Source of the DNA: Mixta theicola
Lineage (GTDB): Bacteria; Pseudomonadota; Gammaproteobacteria; Enterobacterales; Enterobacteriaceae
Reading direction: 5' to 3'
NCBI RefSeq assembly: GCF_002895925.1
Contig: NZ_NWUO01000002.1
Location: 429,774 to 493,773, forward strand
DNA: 64,000 bases
This document shows positions 1-9,495 of this stretch, piece after piece (positions within the stretch are counted from its first letter, which is position 1; every line of letters begins with the position of its first letter). Both the position numbers and the translations under genes were made by a program. The notes under the pieces were generated by a model. That model had not been told where the DNA came from and searched no databases. It worked only from the letters and a program-made list of their open reading frames with translations.

Positions 1-72
1 GATCCTGAAGATGTCGTTGAGGAACTGGCCGAACATGAAGAAGAAGTGAAGCAAGATACAGACTCCCGGTAA
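1..72 (+). CDS. C-terminal tail of a truncated gene, probably ydiK (AI-2E family transporter)
   Basis: An open frame enters from the window edge and ends in TAA. Its last 23 residues are strongly acidic (repeated Glu, Asp and Val) and look like a soluble C-terminal tail. The sequence alone does not identify the family. The call rests on position: in E. coli the AI-2E family membrane protein gene ydiK lies next to the small RNA gene rprA, which follows here. A perfect 9-bp hairpin lies just downstream. Any other gene with an acidic tail would fit equally well. Confidence 0.4.
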   Translation, partial: DPEDVVEELAEHEEEVKQDTDSR

Positions 73-80
73 CCCCTCCA

Positions 81-104
81 GCCGGACAGTACGCGCTGTC
101 CGGC
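81..104 (+). terminator. Hairpin terminator after the truncated first gene
   Basis: GCCGGACAG and CTGTCCGGC form a perfect 9-bp stem around a 6-base loop, eight bases after the stop codon. The following T run is short (ATTT), so termination may be incomplete. Confidence 0.6.
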
Positions 105-269
105 GCATTTCCGTTCTGTCCGCCCGCCGAAATTTCATTAATATTGCTTAACTTTTCTTACCATTACCTCTTTTGCGGTGATGCCAGCGCGAAACTGATT
201 ACCAGTGGCACAGTTTTCGGGCCTTAATAGCCTGAACAGGCGCACAAAATATAACGAACGATTAACTAA

Positions 270-283
270 TAAGAGGATTCTTA
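270..283 (+). promoter_or_regulatory. RcsB box of rprA
   Basis: TAAGAGGATTCTTA is an almost perfect inverted repeat matching the RcsB box pattern TAAGAnnATTCyTA. It is centred about 43 bases before the inferred rprA start, the position expected for an RcsB-activated promoter. A -10-like TACTAT at 307-312 sits at the right distance from it. Confidence 0.75.
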
Positions 284-319
284 AAGACTGGCAAGCCGTA
301 GCTGAATACTATGAGTGCC

Positions 320-426
320 ATGTTTAGGATCAAACCTATGATTTTTAAACAACCTTTTTCCCCTGAGTAAAGTGAAGAATTGCTGTGTGTAGTCTTTGCC
401 CATCCCATGTGATGGGCTTTTTTTTT
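320..426 (+). ncRNA. rprA: RprA small regulatory RNA
   Basis: The 3' half carries the conserved RprA block: CCCCTGAG, then AATTGCTGTGTGTAGTCTTT, then the terminator hairpin GCCCATCCCATGTGATGGGC and a run of nine T. In E. coli this Hfq-dependent RNA pairs with the rpoS leader to activate translation and is transcribed under Rcs phosphorelay control. The 5' end is inferred from the TACTAT -10 element and gives about 107 nt, close to the roughly 105 nt of E. coli. The 5' hairpin differs from E. coli in sequence but is still a short stem (TAGG/CCTA). It lies between the likely ydiK tail and ppsA. Identity is firm; the exact 5' end is not. Confidence 0.9.
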
Positions 427-441
427 GCCCTTTTGCCCAGT

Positions 442-466
442 AAAAAGGCCGGAAATTCCGGCCTTT
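442..466 (-). terminator. Terminator of ppsA
   Basis: AAAGGCCGG and CCGGCCTTT form a perfect 9-bp stem with a five-base loop. Read on the minus strand it is followed by TTTTTA, just after the ppsA stop codon. Confidence 0.8.
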
Positions 467-495
467 ATAGATAAGTAACATTATTAAGGGATCTT

Positions 496-2871
496 TTACT
501 TTATCTCAGCAAGACTGAGCCAGGTCTGCACTACCGTATCAGGATTAAGCGACAGGCTGTCGATGCCTTCTTCCATCAGCCAGGCGGCAAAGTCCTGATG
601 GTCGGACGGTCCCTGACCACAAATGCCAACGTATTTACCCTGCTTTTTGGCGGCGCGGATAGCCATCGACAGCAGCGCTTTAACCGCCTCGTTACGCTCG
701 TCAAACAGTTCAGAAACCACGCCGGAGTCGCGATCCAGCCCCAGCGCCAGCTGCGTCATATCATTTGAGCCGATAGAGAAGCCGTCAAAGTGTTCAAGGA
801 ATTGCTCCGCCAGCAGCGCGTTGGACGGAATTTCACACATCATAATCACCTTGAGGCCATTCTCGCCGCGCTTCAGACCCTGCCGCGCCAGTTCCTCAAT
901 CACCGCTTCGGCCTGCGCCACGGTACGCACAAAAGGAATCATAATTTCGACGTTGGTCAGCCCCATCTCATTGCGCACGCGCTTCACGGCTTCGCATTCC
1001 AGCGCAAAGCAGTCGCGGAAGCGATCCGCCACGTAGCGTCCGGCACCACGGAAGCCCAGCATCGGGTTTTCCTCTTCCGGTTCATAGCGCTCGCCGCCGA
1101 CCAGATTGGCGTATTCGTTAGACTTAAAGTCCGACAGGCGCACAATCACGCGCTTCGGCGCAAAGGCCGCGCCCAGCGTGGCGATCCCTTCCGTCAGACG
1201 TCCAATGTAGAACTCCACCGGATCGTCAAAGCCTTTCATTAATTCACGGATTTTCTGCTGCAGCTCCGGCGTCTGCTGATCGAACTCCAGCAACGCTTTT
1301 GGATGCACACCAATCATGCGGTTAATGATAAATTCCAGACGCGCCAGGCCGACGCCTTCGTTAGGCAGGCAGGCAAAATCAAACGCCCGGTCCGGGTTGC
1401 CCACGTTCATCATGATTTTAAGCGGCAGCTCAGGCATTTTATCCACCTGCGAACTTTTTACTTCAAAGTCGAGCAGATCGTCGTAGACGTAGCCGGTATC
1501 GCCTTCGGCGCAGGAAACCGTCACTTTATGACCATCCTTCAGCCGATCGGTGGCGTCGCCGCAGCCGACTACCGCCGGGATGCCCAGCTCACGAGCGATA
1601 ATCGCCGCATGACAGGTACGCCCGCCACGGTTAGTCACGATCGCCGCCGCTTTTTTCATAATCGGTTCCCAGTCCGGGTCGGTCATATCGGTGACCAGCA
1701 CATCGCCCTTCTGGATACGGTTCATTTCGCTAATATCGTGGATGACCTTCACTTCGCCTGCGCCAATACGATGGCCAATTGCGCGTCCTTCGACCACAAT
1801 CTTGCCTTTGCCCTGCAGCGTGTAACGCTCCATCACCTGCCCGTTAGAGCGCACGGTTTCCGGGCGCGCCTGAACGATATACAGCTTGCCGGTATGGCCA
1901 TCTTTCGCCCACTCAATATCCATTGGACGCTTATAGTGTTTTTCAATTTGCAGCGCCTGATGCGCCAGCGCCTGCACCTCATCATCGCTGAGGCAAAAAC
2001 GATCGCGATCCTGCTGCGGTACGTCTTCAATTTTTACCTGCTCGCCATGCGCCTGCGAATCGGCATAAATCATGCGGATTTTCTTCGAACCCATATTGCG
2101 GCGTACAATGGCAGGTCGGCTGGCCTGTAACGTCGGCTTATGTACGTAGAATTCATCCGGGTTAACCGCGCCCTGCACCACCATTTCGCCCAGCCCCCAG
2201 GCGGCGGTAATAAACACGACCTGATCAAAGCCCGATTCGGTATCAATGGTAAACATTACGCCGGAAGCGGCCTCATCGGAGCGCACCATGCGCTGCACGC
2301 CAGCGGAGAGCGCCACGCCACGATGATCGTAGCCCTGATGCACGCGATAGGAGATAGCGCGGTCGTTAAATAGCGAAGCATAAACATGTTTTACCGCGAC
2401 CATAACAGCATCGAAGCCCTGCACGTTAAGGAAGGTTTCCTGCTGACCGGCGAACGACGCATCCGGCATATCTTCAGCCGTCGCCGAGGATCGCACGGCA
2501 AAAGAGGCCTCTTCATCATCGGCTGACAGCTGCTGATAAGCCTCGCGTATGGCCTCTTCCAGCGCCGGCTGGAAAGGTGTTTCTACAATCCACTGGCGGA
2601 TCTGCTTACCCGCTTTAGCAAGTTCATCCACATCATCAATGTCGGTTTCATCCAGCAACGCATAAATACGCTGGTTAACGCCGCTCTGATCGAGAAATTG
2701 ATTGAAAGCTTCCGAGGTGGTCGCAAAACCGTCAGGAACGGATACGCCAAGCGACGACAGGTTAGTAATCATTTCACCGAGAGAGGCATTTTTTCCTCCC
2801 ACGCGATCAACATCGTTCATGCCTAACTGGCTATACCAGAGCACTAGCGGCATTTCGCCTTGATTGAACAT
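496..2871 (-). CDS. ppsA: Phosphoenolpyruvate synthase
   Basis: Converts pyruvate, ATP and water to phosphoenolpyruvate, AMP and phosphate in the cytosol, the entry step of gluconeogenesis from pyruvate or lactate. The 791-residue protein matches the usual family length. An N-terminal pyruvate-phosphate-dikinase ATP-binding domain ([20 protein letters not shown]) is followed by the mobile phosphohistidine domain with the signature [17 protein letters not shown], whose His carries the phosphate. The C-terminal TIM-barrel PEP domain has the GSNDMTQL motif and the active-site Cys in [10 protein letters not shown]. An AAGGA ribosome site lies eight bases before the ATG. It diverges from ppsR, which encodes the enzyme that switches PpsA on and off by phosphorylating the Thr next to the catalytic His (GGRTCH). 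A possible Cra site lies upstream. Confidence 0.97.
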   Translation of the reverse strand: MFNQGEMPLVLWYSQLGMNDVDRVGGKNASLGEMITNLSSLGVSVPDGFATTSEAFNQFLDQSGVNQRIYALLDETDIDDVDELAKAGKQIRQWIVETPFQPALEEAIREAYQQLSADDEEASFAVRSSATAEDMPDASFAGQQETFLNVQGFDAVMVAVKHVYASLFNDRAISYRVHQGYDHRGVALSAGVQRMVRSDEAASGVMFTIDTESGFDQVVFITAAWGLGEMVVQGAVNPDEFYVHKPTLQASRPAIVRRNMGSKKIRMIYADSQAHGEQVKIEDVPQQDRDRFCLSDDEVQALAHQALQIEKHYKRPMDIEWAKDGHTGKLYIVQARPETVRSNGQVMERYTLQGKGKIVVEGRAIGHRIGAGEVKVIHDISEMNRIQKGDVLVTDMTDPDWEPIMKKAAAIVTNRGGRTCHAAIIARELGIPAVVGCGDATDRLKDGHKVTVSCAEGDTGYVYDDLLDFEVKSSQVDKMPELPLKIMMNVGNPDRAFDFACLPNEGVGLARLEFIINRMIGVHPKALLEFDQQTPELQQKIRELMKGFDDPVEFYIGRLTEGIATLGAAFAPKRVIVRLSDFKSNEYANLVGGERYEPEEENPMLGFRGAGRYVADRFRDCFALECEAVKRVRNEMGLTNVEIMIPFVRTVAQAEAVIEELARQGLKRGENGLKVIMMCEIPSNALLAEQFLEHFDGFSIGSNDMTQLALGLDRDSGVVSELFDERNEAVKALLSMAIRAAKKQGKYVGICGQGPSDHQDFAAWLMEEGIDSLSLNPDTVVQTWLSLAEIK

Positions 2872-2969
2872 TGGGACAATCCTTTTATGATAAATTTGAG
2901 GGGCACACGGAAAAATTGCGCTTATGACGCTTATTCAGCCTGGCACAAGAGAATGTAAAAGCGAAAGTG

Positions 2970-2983
2970 TTGAATCGTTAAAG
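2970..2983 (-). promoter_or_regulatory. Candidate Cra (FruR) operator upstream of ppsA
   Basis: TTGAATCGTTAAAG resembles the core of the Cra operator (TGAAnCGnTTCA), about 100 bases upstream of the ppsA start. Cra activates ppsA in E. coli from a comparable site, so context supports the call, but one half-site is imperfect. The rest of this AT-rich divergent region holds no gene that I can see. Confidence 0.45.
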
Positions 2984-3356
2984 CAGCGCAAAAAAAAGGT
3001 TTTAAGAAAACTCCGGCTATAATAAGGCGTTTGCGCAACAAAATTATTTTTTAATAAAAGCAATAAATTCAGTAAAATGTATTAATGTAACCGTTTTACC
3101 TGGTTTATTTTTTTGCGCAACGCTGGGCCGCCTGCTTTTATCCATTCATTCTCTTCAGCTAGGTTTATAGATAAATAAAAGCAGGAACGCTATTTCATTT
3201 ACTTATGGGCTAAACGCTCAGTAAAAGCGCAAAGAATAAAATATTCAAATTAATAATTTTTGAAACTTTCATTTCATAAAGTATGCGAAATTGCTGATTG
3301 ATTTTATTGTTGATTATCTGCCAGGCTCAGTTAACCCTGTAGAAGAGAGAATAAGT

Positions 3357-4184
3357 ATGACGGCAGAACGCAGCGTTTTTTACATCTCTGACGGCACCGC
3401 TATCACCGCTGAGGTGTTGGGACATGCGGTTATGTCCCAGTTTCCGGTGATGACCAATAGCTTTACCCTGCCTTTTGTAGAAAACGTCCAGCGCGCGCAG
3501 GCGGTAAAAGCGCAGATTAACGCCATTTATCAGCAAAGCGGCCTGCGTCCGCTGGTGTTTTTTTCTATTGTTCTGCCGGAGGTGCGCGACGTTATTTTAC
3601 AAAGCGACGGCTTTTGTCAGGATATTGTGCAGGCGCTGGTCGCGCCGCTACAGCAGGAACTGGGCATGGCACCCGCCCCGGTAGCGCACCGCACCCACGG
3701 ATTAACCGCCAGCAACCTGGGTAAATATGACGCGCGCATCGCAGCCATCGACTATACCCTGGCGCATGACGACGGTATTTCGCTGCGCGGCCTTGACGAG
3801 GCGCAGGTTATCCTGCTGGGCGTTTCCCGCTGCGGTAAAACGCCGACCAGCCTTTATCTGGCCATGCAGTTTGGCGTGCGGGCCGCCAATTATCCGTTCA
3901 TCGCCGATGATATGGATAACCTGAAGCTGCCGCCGGCCCTGAAGCCTTTGCAGCATAAGCTGTTTGGTTTAACTATCGATCCGGAACGGCTGGCGGCGAT
4001 TCGTCAGGAGCGGGCCGAGAACACACGCTATGCCTCAATGCGCCAGTGTCGGCTGGAAGTGGGCGAAGTTGAAGCGCTGTTTCGTTCGCACCAAATCCCC
4101 TATCTCAACAGCACTAACTATTCGGTTGAAGAGATCGCCACGAAAATTCTCGATATTATGGGACTGAATCGCCGGATGTATTAA
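3357..4184 (+). CDS. ppsR: PEP synthase regulatory protein (kinase/pyrophosphorylase)
   Basis: Bifunctional DUF299 enzyme that inactivates PpsA by ADP-dependent phosphorylation of its regulatory Thr and reactivates it by phosphate-dependent dephosphorylation. The 275-residue product starts [19 protein letters not shown], as in E. coli PpsR (277 aa). The nucleotide-binding loop [11 protein letters not shown] lies near residue 155. The conserved [10 protein letters not shown] and C-terminal [14 protein letters not shown] blocks are intact. I chose the ATG preceded by GAGAGA at seven bases; the frame is open farther upstream, but that extension has no family similarity. It is divergent from its target ppsA. 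Confidence 0.95.
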   Translation: MTAERSVFYISDGTAITAEVLGHAVMSQFPVMTNSFTLPFVENVQRAQAVKAQINAIYQQSGLRPLVFFSIVLPEVRDVILQSDGFCQDIVQALVAPLQQELGMAPAPVAHRTHGLTASNLGKYDARIAAIDYTLAHDDGISLRGLDEAQVILLGVSRCGKTPTSLYLAMQFGVRAANYPFIADDMDNLKLPPALKPLQHKLFGLTIDPERLAAIRQERAENTRYASMRQCRLEVGEVEALFRSHQIPYLNSTNYSVEEIATKILDIMGLNRRMY

Positions 4185-4324
4185 GCTGAGCTTCGGCACA
4201 TATTATGCTCCAGGATACGCTTTTAACCCTTTCAGGCGGTTGAATTTACTGCTGGTTGGTTTATTGTGATCGCCATCACTTCCCGGCACTTCTGCCGCTG
4301 TGAAGAAATTATTTTGAGATCCCA

Positions 4325-5374
4325 ATGAACAAAACTGATGAACTGCGAACTGCACGCATCGATACGCTGGTGACGCCCGCAGCGCTGGCGGAGCAGTACC
4401 CGATAAGCGAGGGTATCGCTGCCAATGTCACTCAGGCGCGCCAGCGCATCGCGCGTATTCTTGCGGGCGACGATCCGCGCCTGCTGGTGATTATTGGCCC
4501 CTGTTCGCTGCACGATCCGCGCGCCGCGCTGGAATATGCCGCTAAGCTCAAGGCGCTGCATGATAAGTATCATTCCCGTCTTGAAATTGTCATGCGCACC
4601 TATTTTGAAAAACCCCGTACCGTTGTTGGCTGGAAAGGGCTGATTTCCGATCCCGATCTGGATGGTTCGTTTCGCGTTAATGAAGGGCTTGCCATTGCGC
4701 GTAAGCTGCTGCTGGATATTAATGCGCTGGGCCTGCCTACGGCTACGGAGTTCCTTGATATGGTGATCGGCCAGTTTATTGCCGATTTAGTGAGCTGGGG
4801 CGCTATCGGTGCCCGAACCACGGAAAGTCAGATCCATCGTGAAATGGCGTCGGCCCTTTCCTGTCCGGTCGGTTTTAAAAACGGTACCGATGGCAATACG
4901 CGCATTGCGGTAGATGCAATTCGGGCGGCACGGGTAAGCCACATGTTCCTTTCGCCTGACAAGCATGGTCAGATGACCATTTATCAGACCAGCGGTAACC
5001 CTTCCGGCCATATCATTATGCGCGGCGGTAAAGTGCCAAACTATCATCCGCAGGATATTGCGGATGCGGCGGCCAGCCTGCGCGCGTTTGACCTGCCGGA
5101 ACAGCTGGTGGTGGATTTTAGCCACGGCAACTGCCTGAAGCAGCACCGCCGCCAGCGTGACGTGGCCGAATCGGTCGCGCAGCAGATCCGTGACGGCTCG
5201 CGCGCCATTGCCGGCGTGATGATTGAAAGCTTTTTGCAGGAGGGTAATCAGCCGGTCGTTAGCGGACAGCCGCTTACTTACGGTCAGTCCATTACCGATC
5301 CCTGTCTCGGCTGGGAAGATAGCGAAGCGGTGCTGGCGCAGCTGGCCGATGCGGTGGATAGCCGTTTTAATTAA
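4325..5374 (+). CDS. aroH: 3-deoxy-7-phosphoheptulonate synthase, Trp-sensitive type
   Basis: Condenses phosphoenolpyruvate and erythrose-4-phosphate to DAHP, the first step of the shikimate pathway. The 349-residue class I enzyme shows the PEP-site stretch IGPCSLHDPRAALEYA, the MRTYFEKPRT motif, the metal and substrate block GARTTESQIHRE, FKNGTDGN, and the late motifs VDFSHGNC and SFLQEGNQ. It resembles E. coli AroH (348 aa) more than AroF or AroG in its N-terminus (MNKTDELRTARIDTLVTP) and in its position after ppsR. I searched the upstream gap for a TrpR operator and saw none, so regulation may differ from E. coli. A structured intergenic repeat follows the stop. Confidence 0.95.
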   Translation: MNKTDELRTARIDTLVTPAALAEQYPISEGIAANVTQARQRIARILAGDDPRLLVIIGPCSLHDPRAALEYAAKLKALHDKYHSRLEIVMRTYFEKPRTVVGWKGLISDPDLDGSFRVNEGLAIARKLLLDINALGLPTATEFLDMVIGQFIADLVSWGAIGARTTESQIHREMASALSCPVGFKNGTDGNTRIAVDAIRAARVSHMFLSPDKHGQMTIYQTSGNPSGHIIMRGGKVPNYHPQDIADAAASLRAFDLPEQLVVDFSHGNCLKQHRRQRDVAESVAQQIRDGSRAIAGVMIESFLQEGNQPVVSGQPLTYGQSITDPCLGWEDSEAVLAQLADAVDSRFN

Positions 5375-5383
5375 AAAACCGGT

Positions 5384-5500
5384 GCCTGTGCAGGGAGCGC
5401 AGGCCGATCGTAAAGACGCAAAAGACATCATCTCTGACAGCTCGGCCTGCGCCATCCCTGGCGCAGGACGCTTTACTCTTCTGCCTGCACTCCCCGCGCC
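5384..5500 (+). repeat. Intergenic structured repeat, copy A
   Basis: The outer arms, with cores GGGAGCGCAGGC and GCCTGCACTCCCC, form a long imperfect inverted repeat. An inner perfect hairpin CCTGCGCCA/TGGCGCAGG sits at 5445-5466. The blocks GGCCGATCGTAAAGACGCA, GACAGCTCG and CGCTTTACTCTTCTGCCTG recur in the same order at 37091-37186 after katE, with compensating changes in the arms. It resembles a short dispersed palindromic element of the ERIC or MITE kind and may also end aroH transcription. Confidence 0.7.
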
Positions 5501-5552
5501 TTCAGTTCAGTGCATATTTGTGAAAAATATCTTCTGGCTAAATTGCTTGTCC

Positions 5553-5576
5553 GCGGGTTAGCGGGTTAGCGGGTTA
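5553..5576. repeat. Three tandem copies of GCGGGTTA
   Basis: Three perfect 8-base units directly abut and overlap the stop codon of selO. A run of this kind is prone to slippage. No coding or regulatory role is evident. Confidence 0.85.
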
Positions 5577-7013
5577 GCTGGAGCAGCTTACCTCGATTTT
5601 CTTGCCTTCATCCGGCGGACGCCGGGTTAAATCGGCATATTCCGGCGCATCGCTGAACGGATTACACAACGCCTGATGCAGATGTTTCAGCATGGTGATG
5701 TCATCCCGCTGTGCGCCTTCAATCGCCTGCTGAGCCAGATAGTTGCGTAAAACAACCGCCGGATTGGCTGCTTTCATTCGCTGTTGGCGTTCGGCGTCGC
5801 TGCGCTCATCTTTTAATAAACGCTGCTGATAACGCTGATACCACTGGTCAAACGCCGCCCGATCGATAAATTCGTCGCGCAGCGGCGAACGGCTCTCCTG
5901 CTGCTGCGTCTCGCTTAGCATACGGAAGGTGCGCGTATAGTCGCTTCCCTCCTGACTCATCAACGCCAGCAGTCCGGTGAGCAGCTCGTTGTCCTCCGCC
6001 TGCGGCGTTAAAAAGCCCAGCTTCGCGCGCATTTTTTCGCCCCACGCCGCTATCAGCGCCGGCTCGTACCGGCTCAGCGCCTGCTTAAGCTGCTCGGTGG
6101 TCATCAGGTCCGACAGCGCATGCGCCAGCCGGTTAAGATTCCATAAACCGATCGTTGGCTGATTATCAAAGGCGTAACGTCCCTGATAATCCGAATGATT
6201 ACAAATAAAGCCTGGCTGATAATCATCCAGAAAACCGTAGGGGCCATAGTCCAGCGTCAGACCCAGAATTGACATATTATCGGTATTCATCACCCCATGA
6301 GCGAAGCCAACACTCTGCCAGGCGGCGATTAAGCGTGCGGTGCGCTCCACGACATCGTTAAACCACAGCAGATAGCGATCCGGCTGCGACTCCAGCGACG
6401 GCCAGTGATAATGGATAAGGTAGTCTGCCAGCTGCCGTACTTTTTCCGGTTCGCCGTTATAGAAAAAGTGTTCAAAATGGCCGAAACGCGCATGGCTTTC
6501 CGCGACGCGCAGCAGCATCGCCCCGCGCTCTTTGGTTTCACGATAAACCGGTTCATCGCTGGTCACAATGGTTAGCGCCCGGCTGGAAGGAATGCCTAAA
6601 TGATGCAGAGCCTCAGAGGCGAGAAATTCACGTACCGTCGAGCGCAGCACGGCACGCCCGTCGCCCATACGCGAATAAGGGGTCAGGCCCGCGCCCTTTA
6701 AATGCCAGTCAAATTTTCTGCCGTCGGACAGCTGCTGCTCGCCCAACAGAATGCCGCGCCCGTCGCCCAATTGTCCGGCCCAGACGCCAAACTGATGGCC
6801 GCTATAGACCTGCGCCAGCGGCTGCATGCCAGGCAGCAGCGTTGCGCCGCTCCAGATGTCGGTTTTGTCCGCGCTGAACCAGCTTTCATCCAGCTCCAGC
6901 TCACGCGCCAGCGCCTCGCTATGGTAAAGCAGGCGGGCCTGTTTAAGCGGGGTCGGCTTCAGCGCGGTATAAAATCCGCTTAATTCATTATGCCAGGTGT
7001 TATTAAACTCCAT
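5574..7013 (-). CDS. selO: Protein adenylyltransferase SelO
   Basis: A pseudokinase-fold enzyme that transfers AMP from ATP to Ser, Thr or Tyr hydroxyls of target proteins; the E. coli homologue (YdiU) acts in oxidative-stress physiology. The 479-residue protein has the glycine-rich [13 protein letters not shown] region, the [12 protein letters not shown] nucleotide-binding segment, the [12 protein letters not shown] catalytic-loop equivalent and a DYGPYGFLD metal motif. It ends in CSS, the position where eukaryotic SelO carries selenocysteine and bacteria use Cys. Length equals the family norm. It is transcribed alone and convergent with aroH. Confidence 0.95.
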   Translation of the reverse strand: MEFNNTWHNELSGFYTALKPTPLKQARLLYHSEALARELELDESWFSADKTDIWSGATLLPGMQPLAQVYSGHQFGVWAGQLGDGRGILLGEQQLSDGRKFDWHLKGAGLTPYSRMGDGRAVLRSTVREFLASEALHHLGIPSSRALTIVTSDEPVYRETKERGAMLLRVAESHARFGHFEHFFYNGEPEKVRQLADYLIHYHWPSLESQPDRYLLWFNDVVERTARLIAAWQSVGFAHGVMNTDNMSILGLTLDYGPYGFLDDYQPGFICNHSDYQGRYAFDNQPTIGLWNLNRLAHALSDLMTTEQLKQALSRYEPALIAAWGEKMRAKLGFLTPQAEDNELLTGLLALMSQEGSDYTRTFRMLSETQQQESRSPLRDEFIDRAAFDQWYQRYQQRLLKDERSDAERQQRMKAANPAVVLRNYLAQQAIEGAQRDDITMLKHLHQALCNPFSDAPEYADLTRRPPDEGKKIEVSCSS

Positions 7014-7088
7014 GCTGCCTCCGTTTGCCGCAGTAGAGTTTAAGTGTAACCCTGATGTGAGGTCGTAAACAAAAAACCGCGTGGGCTA

Positions 7089-7862
7089 TCAGCCGTGGCC
7101 GTCAGAAAAGCCGGGGGGCGGCTCCATCAGGGTGGCCAGTTCGCTATCCGGGACGGGGGGAAACAGCGCGCCCTGCATGCCGGTAAAGGCAAAAGGGGTG
7201 ATTTTTTCCAGCGTGGCGAGATCGTCCACGCCCTGCACGATAAATTGCTGACAGTGATCGCTGACCTGATAAGCGATGGCCTTTAACATGGAATGATAAG
7301 AGGCGCGCTTTAGCGTCTGCTGCAAAAAATATTTATCCAGCCTGATACGGTGAAACAGATTATCGTAAACCGCTTTTGCGGGGGCTTTACCTGAGCCAAA
7401 ATTATTCAGCGTTAATTTAAATTTGTCGCTGAGGTTGCTTAATAACGGGTTATCTTTTCCCGCTTTAAAGTCGGGAAAGCTCTCATTAAGCGCTAATTCC
7501 AGCGCCTGAAGCGGCTGCAGTTTACGTAGCAGGAATTCACTGGATAAAATGGTCTCAACCATTTCTTCATCCACGCTCAAAATTACTGCAACATTATTCT
7601 GCAGAAAAAAGTCGTGATAATGCTCAATAACGCCGATCTGCTTTTGTAACGTTTGCAAACGCTGTTCGCCGTCGAGCTGAGATAACAGAATATCCTGCGG
7701 CACAACAACCTTAAGAGAAGCATGCGTAAAGCTGGACAGCAAATCTACGGCAAGTAATCGACCATTTAAAGCATAAACAGGATTGAAGGCTGTATGAATA
7801 AAATAATCAGCAAAAACTGGAGTTGTCATTTTTTTAGCCATGAAAAGTGGCAATTTGGGCAT
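7089..7862 (-). CDS. ydiV: Degenerate EAL-domain protein YdiV (anti-FlhDC factor)
   Basis: The protein aligns along its length with E. coli YdiV (RflP, 237 aa). Shared landmarks are LELALNESFPDFKAGKDN, LDKYFLQQ and FTGMQGALFPPVP. YdiV keeps the EAL fold but has lost cyclic-di-GMP hydrolysis; in E. coli and Salmonella it binds FlhD and represses flagellar genes under poor nutrition. The EAL metal ligands are mostly missing here too, with ELALNE in place of the catalytic EAL motif. The first ATG gives 257 residues; Mets at 7841 and 7829 are alternatives, and none has a strong ribosome site. Position next to nlpC matches E. coli. Confidence 0.88.
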   Translation of the reverse strand: MPKLPLFMAKKMTTPVFADYFIHTAFNPVYALNGRLLAVDLLSSFTHASLKVVVPQDILLSQLDGEQRLQTLQKQIGVIEHYHDFFLQNNVAVILSVDEEMVETILSSEFLLRKLQPLQALELALNESFPDFKAGKDNPLLSNLSDKFKLTLNNFGSGKAPAKAVYDNLFHRIRLDKYFLQQTLKRASYHSMLKAIAYQVSDHCQQFIVQGVDDLATLEKITPFAFTGMQGALFPPVPDSELATLMEPPPGFSDGHG

Positions 7863-8207
7863 CCTATACTAAGGAAAAACTACAATCAATAGTGTCCTTA
7901 ATGACAGGCGGCGGCCCTTTTCGCTCTTTTTAGTACGGTAACTTACTGATACTGCAGAATATAACTCAAATTTACCTTTATGGCCGCTTATGTTTCTCTG
8001 CACCGCGCCATGCTAATAAATAAGATTTAGTGATAATTTCTGTTGATTCCGGGAGTATCTTACTTACAGGACAATTAAAAAGGCCGCTTATGTAAAGCCG
8101 AATTTTCATTCATTCCGGCGCTACATTTCCTGCTTATCATTTCATATTTTAAAAGCTGTTTAAATGAGCATTTTCTGAATCGATTGATGCTTTTCAACAG
8201 GTTAATC
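7863..8207. other. AT-rich intergenic region between nlpC and ydiV
   Basis: I found no open frame with a plausible start and no strong hairpin in these roughly 345 bases. It probably holds the ydiV promoter and the end of the nlpC transcript. Confidence 0.5.
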
Positions 8208-8669
8208 TTAAATTCGCCGCGCCTGCCAAAATACTTTTTGCCAGTAGCTGTTATCCAGCGAAGAACGGATTACGCCCTGGCTGGTAGAGGCATGAATAAA
8301 CTGTTTATCACTGTCGTAAATGCCTACATGCAGACCGTTTTCTCCACGGCCCGTTTTAAAGAAAACTAAATCCCCCGGCAGCAGCTGATCTTTATCGATG
8401 CGCGTTCCGGTAACGGTCTGGGCGCGAGTGCTTCGCGGCAGCTGTAAATTAAAGCGATCGCGGAAGGTGAGATAAACAAATCCGGAACAGTCGACGCCGC
8501 TCCGGCTCAGGCCGCCGTAGCGATAAGGCGTACCGTGCCAGCGGCTTAGCTGGTCGTTCAGTTCAGCAATAACGGTGATTGAATCAGCAAGACGCCCGTC
8601 AGGCGGTGGCGCATGATGACTACAGCCGACAAGTAATACGCTAAGCAAGAGTAATACACCGATTCGCAT
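8208..8669 (-). CDS. nlpC: NlpC/P60 family lipoprotein endopeptidase
   Basis: Predicted cell-envelope cysteine peptidase that cleaves peptidoglycan stem peptides. Residues 1-16 form a lipoprotein signal with lipobox LVGC. The NlpC/P60 domain has the nucleophile Cys in GVDCSGFVYLTF, the His in GLHVGIY and a third polar residue in QFIHAST. The 153-residue length equals E. coli NlpC. It lies downstream of btuD on the same strand, as in E. coli, and is probably co-transcribed with the btu genes. Confidence 0.94.
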   Translation of the reverse strand: MRIGVLLLLSVLLVGCSHHAPPPDGRLADSITVIAELNDQLSRWHGTPYRYGGLSRSGVDCSGFVYLTFRDRFNLQLPRSTRAQTVTGTRIDKDQLLPGDLVFFKTGRGENGLHVGIYDSDKQFIHASTSQGVIRSSLDNSYWQKVFWQARRI

Positions 8670-8739
8670 AACCTGAGTCCTTCCTGTATGAGCGGAGCCG
8701 GGCTAACTGTAACGGTAACAATTAGCGCTGGCAATCATC

Positions 8740-9495
8740 TCAGCGCATCTCTTCAGCGATTAACCAGCTTTCTCCTTCTGACTGCAGCTTACGAAAGGCC
8801 AGGCCATACAGCGCGCGCAGCGTCTCAGGCTGCAGAACGGCCTCAGCACGCCCCTGCTGCATCACTTTTCCCTGCTGCATTAGCCAAACGCCGCGTGCAT
8901 GACGCAGGCTATGGTTAAGATCGTGACCGCTGGTGATTACCGCGCCGCCCGCGCGACAAAAAGCCGCTAACTCGCGATCCAGCGCCTGCTGCTGCGCCAC
9001 ATCCAGCCCGGCGTAAGGCTCGTCCAGCAACAGTAGCGTTGCTGGCTGCACGGCGCCTGGCCAAACCTGCAGCAGCACCGCCATCAGCCTTACGCGCTGC
9101 CATTCGCCGCCGGAAAGTTGGGTTAGCGGTCGCGTAAGCTTATCGTGCAGCTGAAAAGCCGCTATCAGCCGTGATAACAGCGTATCCTGCCCGACCGTTG
9201 CGCCCGCCAGATGCTGCTGCAAATAGTGAAAAACCGCCATCTGCCCCGGCGGCGGCTGCTGCTGTGGCAGCCAGGCGCGCCGTCGCGCCAGCGATGCCCG
9301 TGGCCACGCTTCCAGCGGCCTGCCGGCAAGTCGCACCACGCCTTTGCCGGGCAAAAGCCCGGACAGGCGCGCCAGCAGTGAACTTTTACCGGCGCCATTG
9401 GGGCCAAGCAGATGGATTAGCTCTCCGCCGTTGACCTGGGCGCTAAAAGCCTGCAGGCGTCCCGGCACGGTCGCCTGCTCAATGGATAACAACAT
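8740..9495 (-). CDS. btuD: Vitamin B12 ABC importer ATPase
   Basis: Cytosolic ATPase of the BtuCDF cobalamin importer. The 251-residue protein has Walker A GPNGAGKSSL, the Q-loop region, the signature LSGGEWQRVRL, Walker B LLLLDEP and the switch His in ITSGHDLNHSL. Its start codon overlaps the btuE stop by one base (TAATG), so translation is coupled. The binding protein gene btuF is not in this window, and in E. coli it is unlinked as well. Confidence 0.95.
   Translation of the reverse strand: MLLSIEQATVPGRLQAFSAQVNGGELIHLLGPNGAGKSSLLARLSGLLPGKGVVRLAGRPLEAWPRASLARRRAWLPQQQPPPGQMAVFHYLQQHLAGATVGQDTLLSRLIAAFQLHDKLTRPLTQLSGGEWQRVRLMAVLLQVWPGAVQPATLLLLDEPYAGLDVAQQQALDRELAAFCRAGGAVITSGHDLNHSLRHARGVWLMQQGKVMQQGRAEAVLQPETLRALYGLAFRKLQSEGESWLIAEEMR

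Noticed and set aside
281..481. 66-codon minus-strand frame
   Set aside because: It covers the RprA terminator and the ppsA terminator in antisense; the poly-A/T runs create the Lys and Phe tracts.
4190..4324. Search for a TrpR operator upstream of aroH
   Set aside because: No stretch resembling the palindromic CTAGTTAACTAG core was seen.
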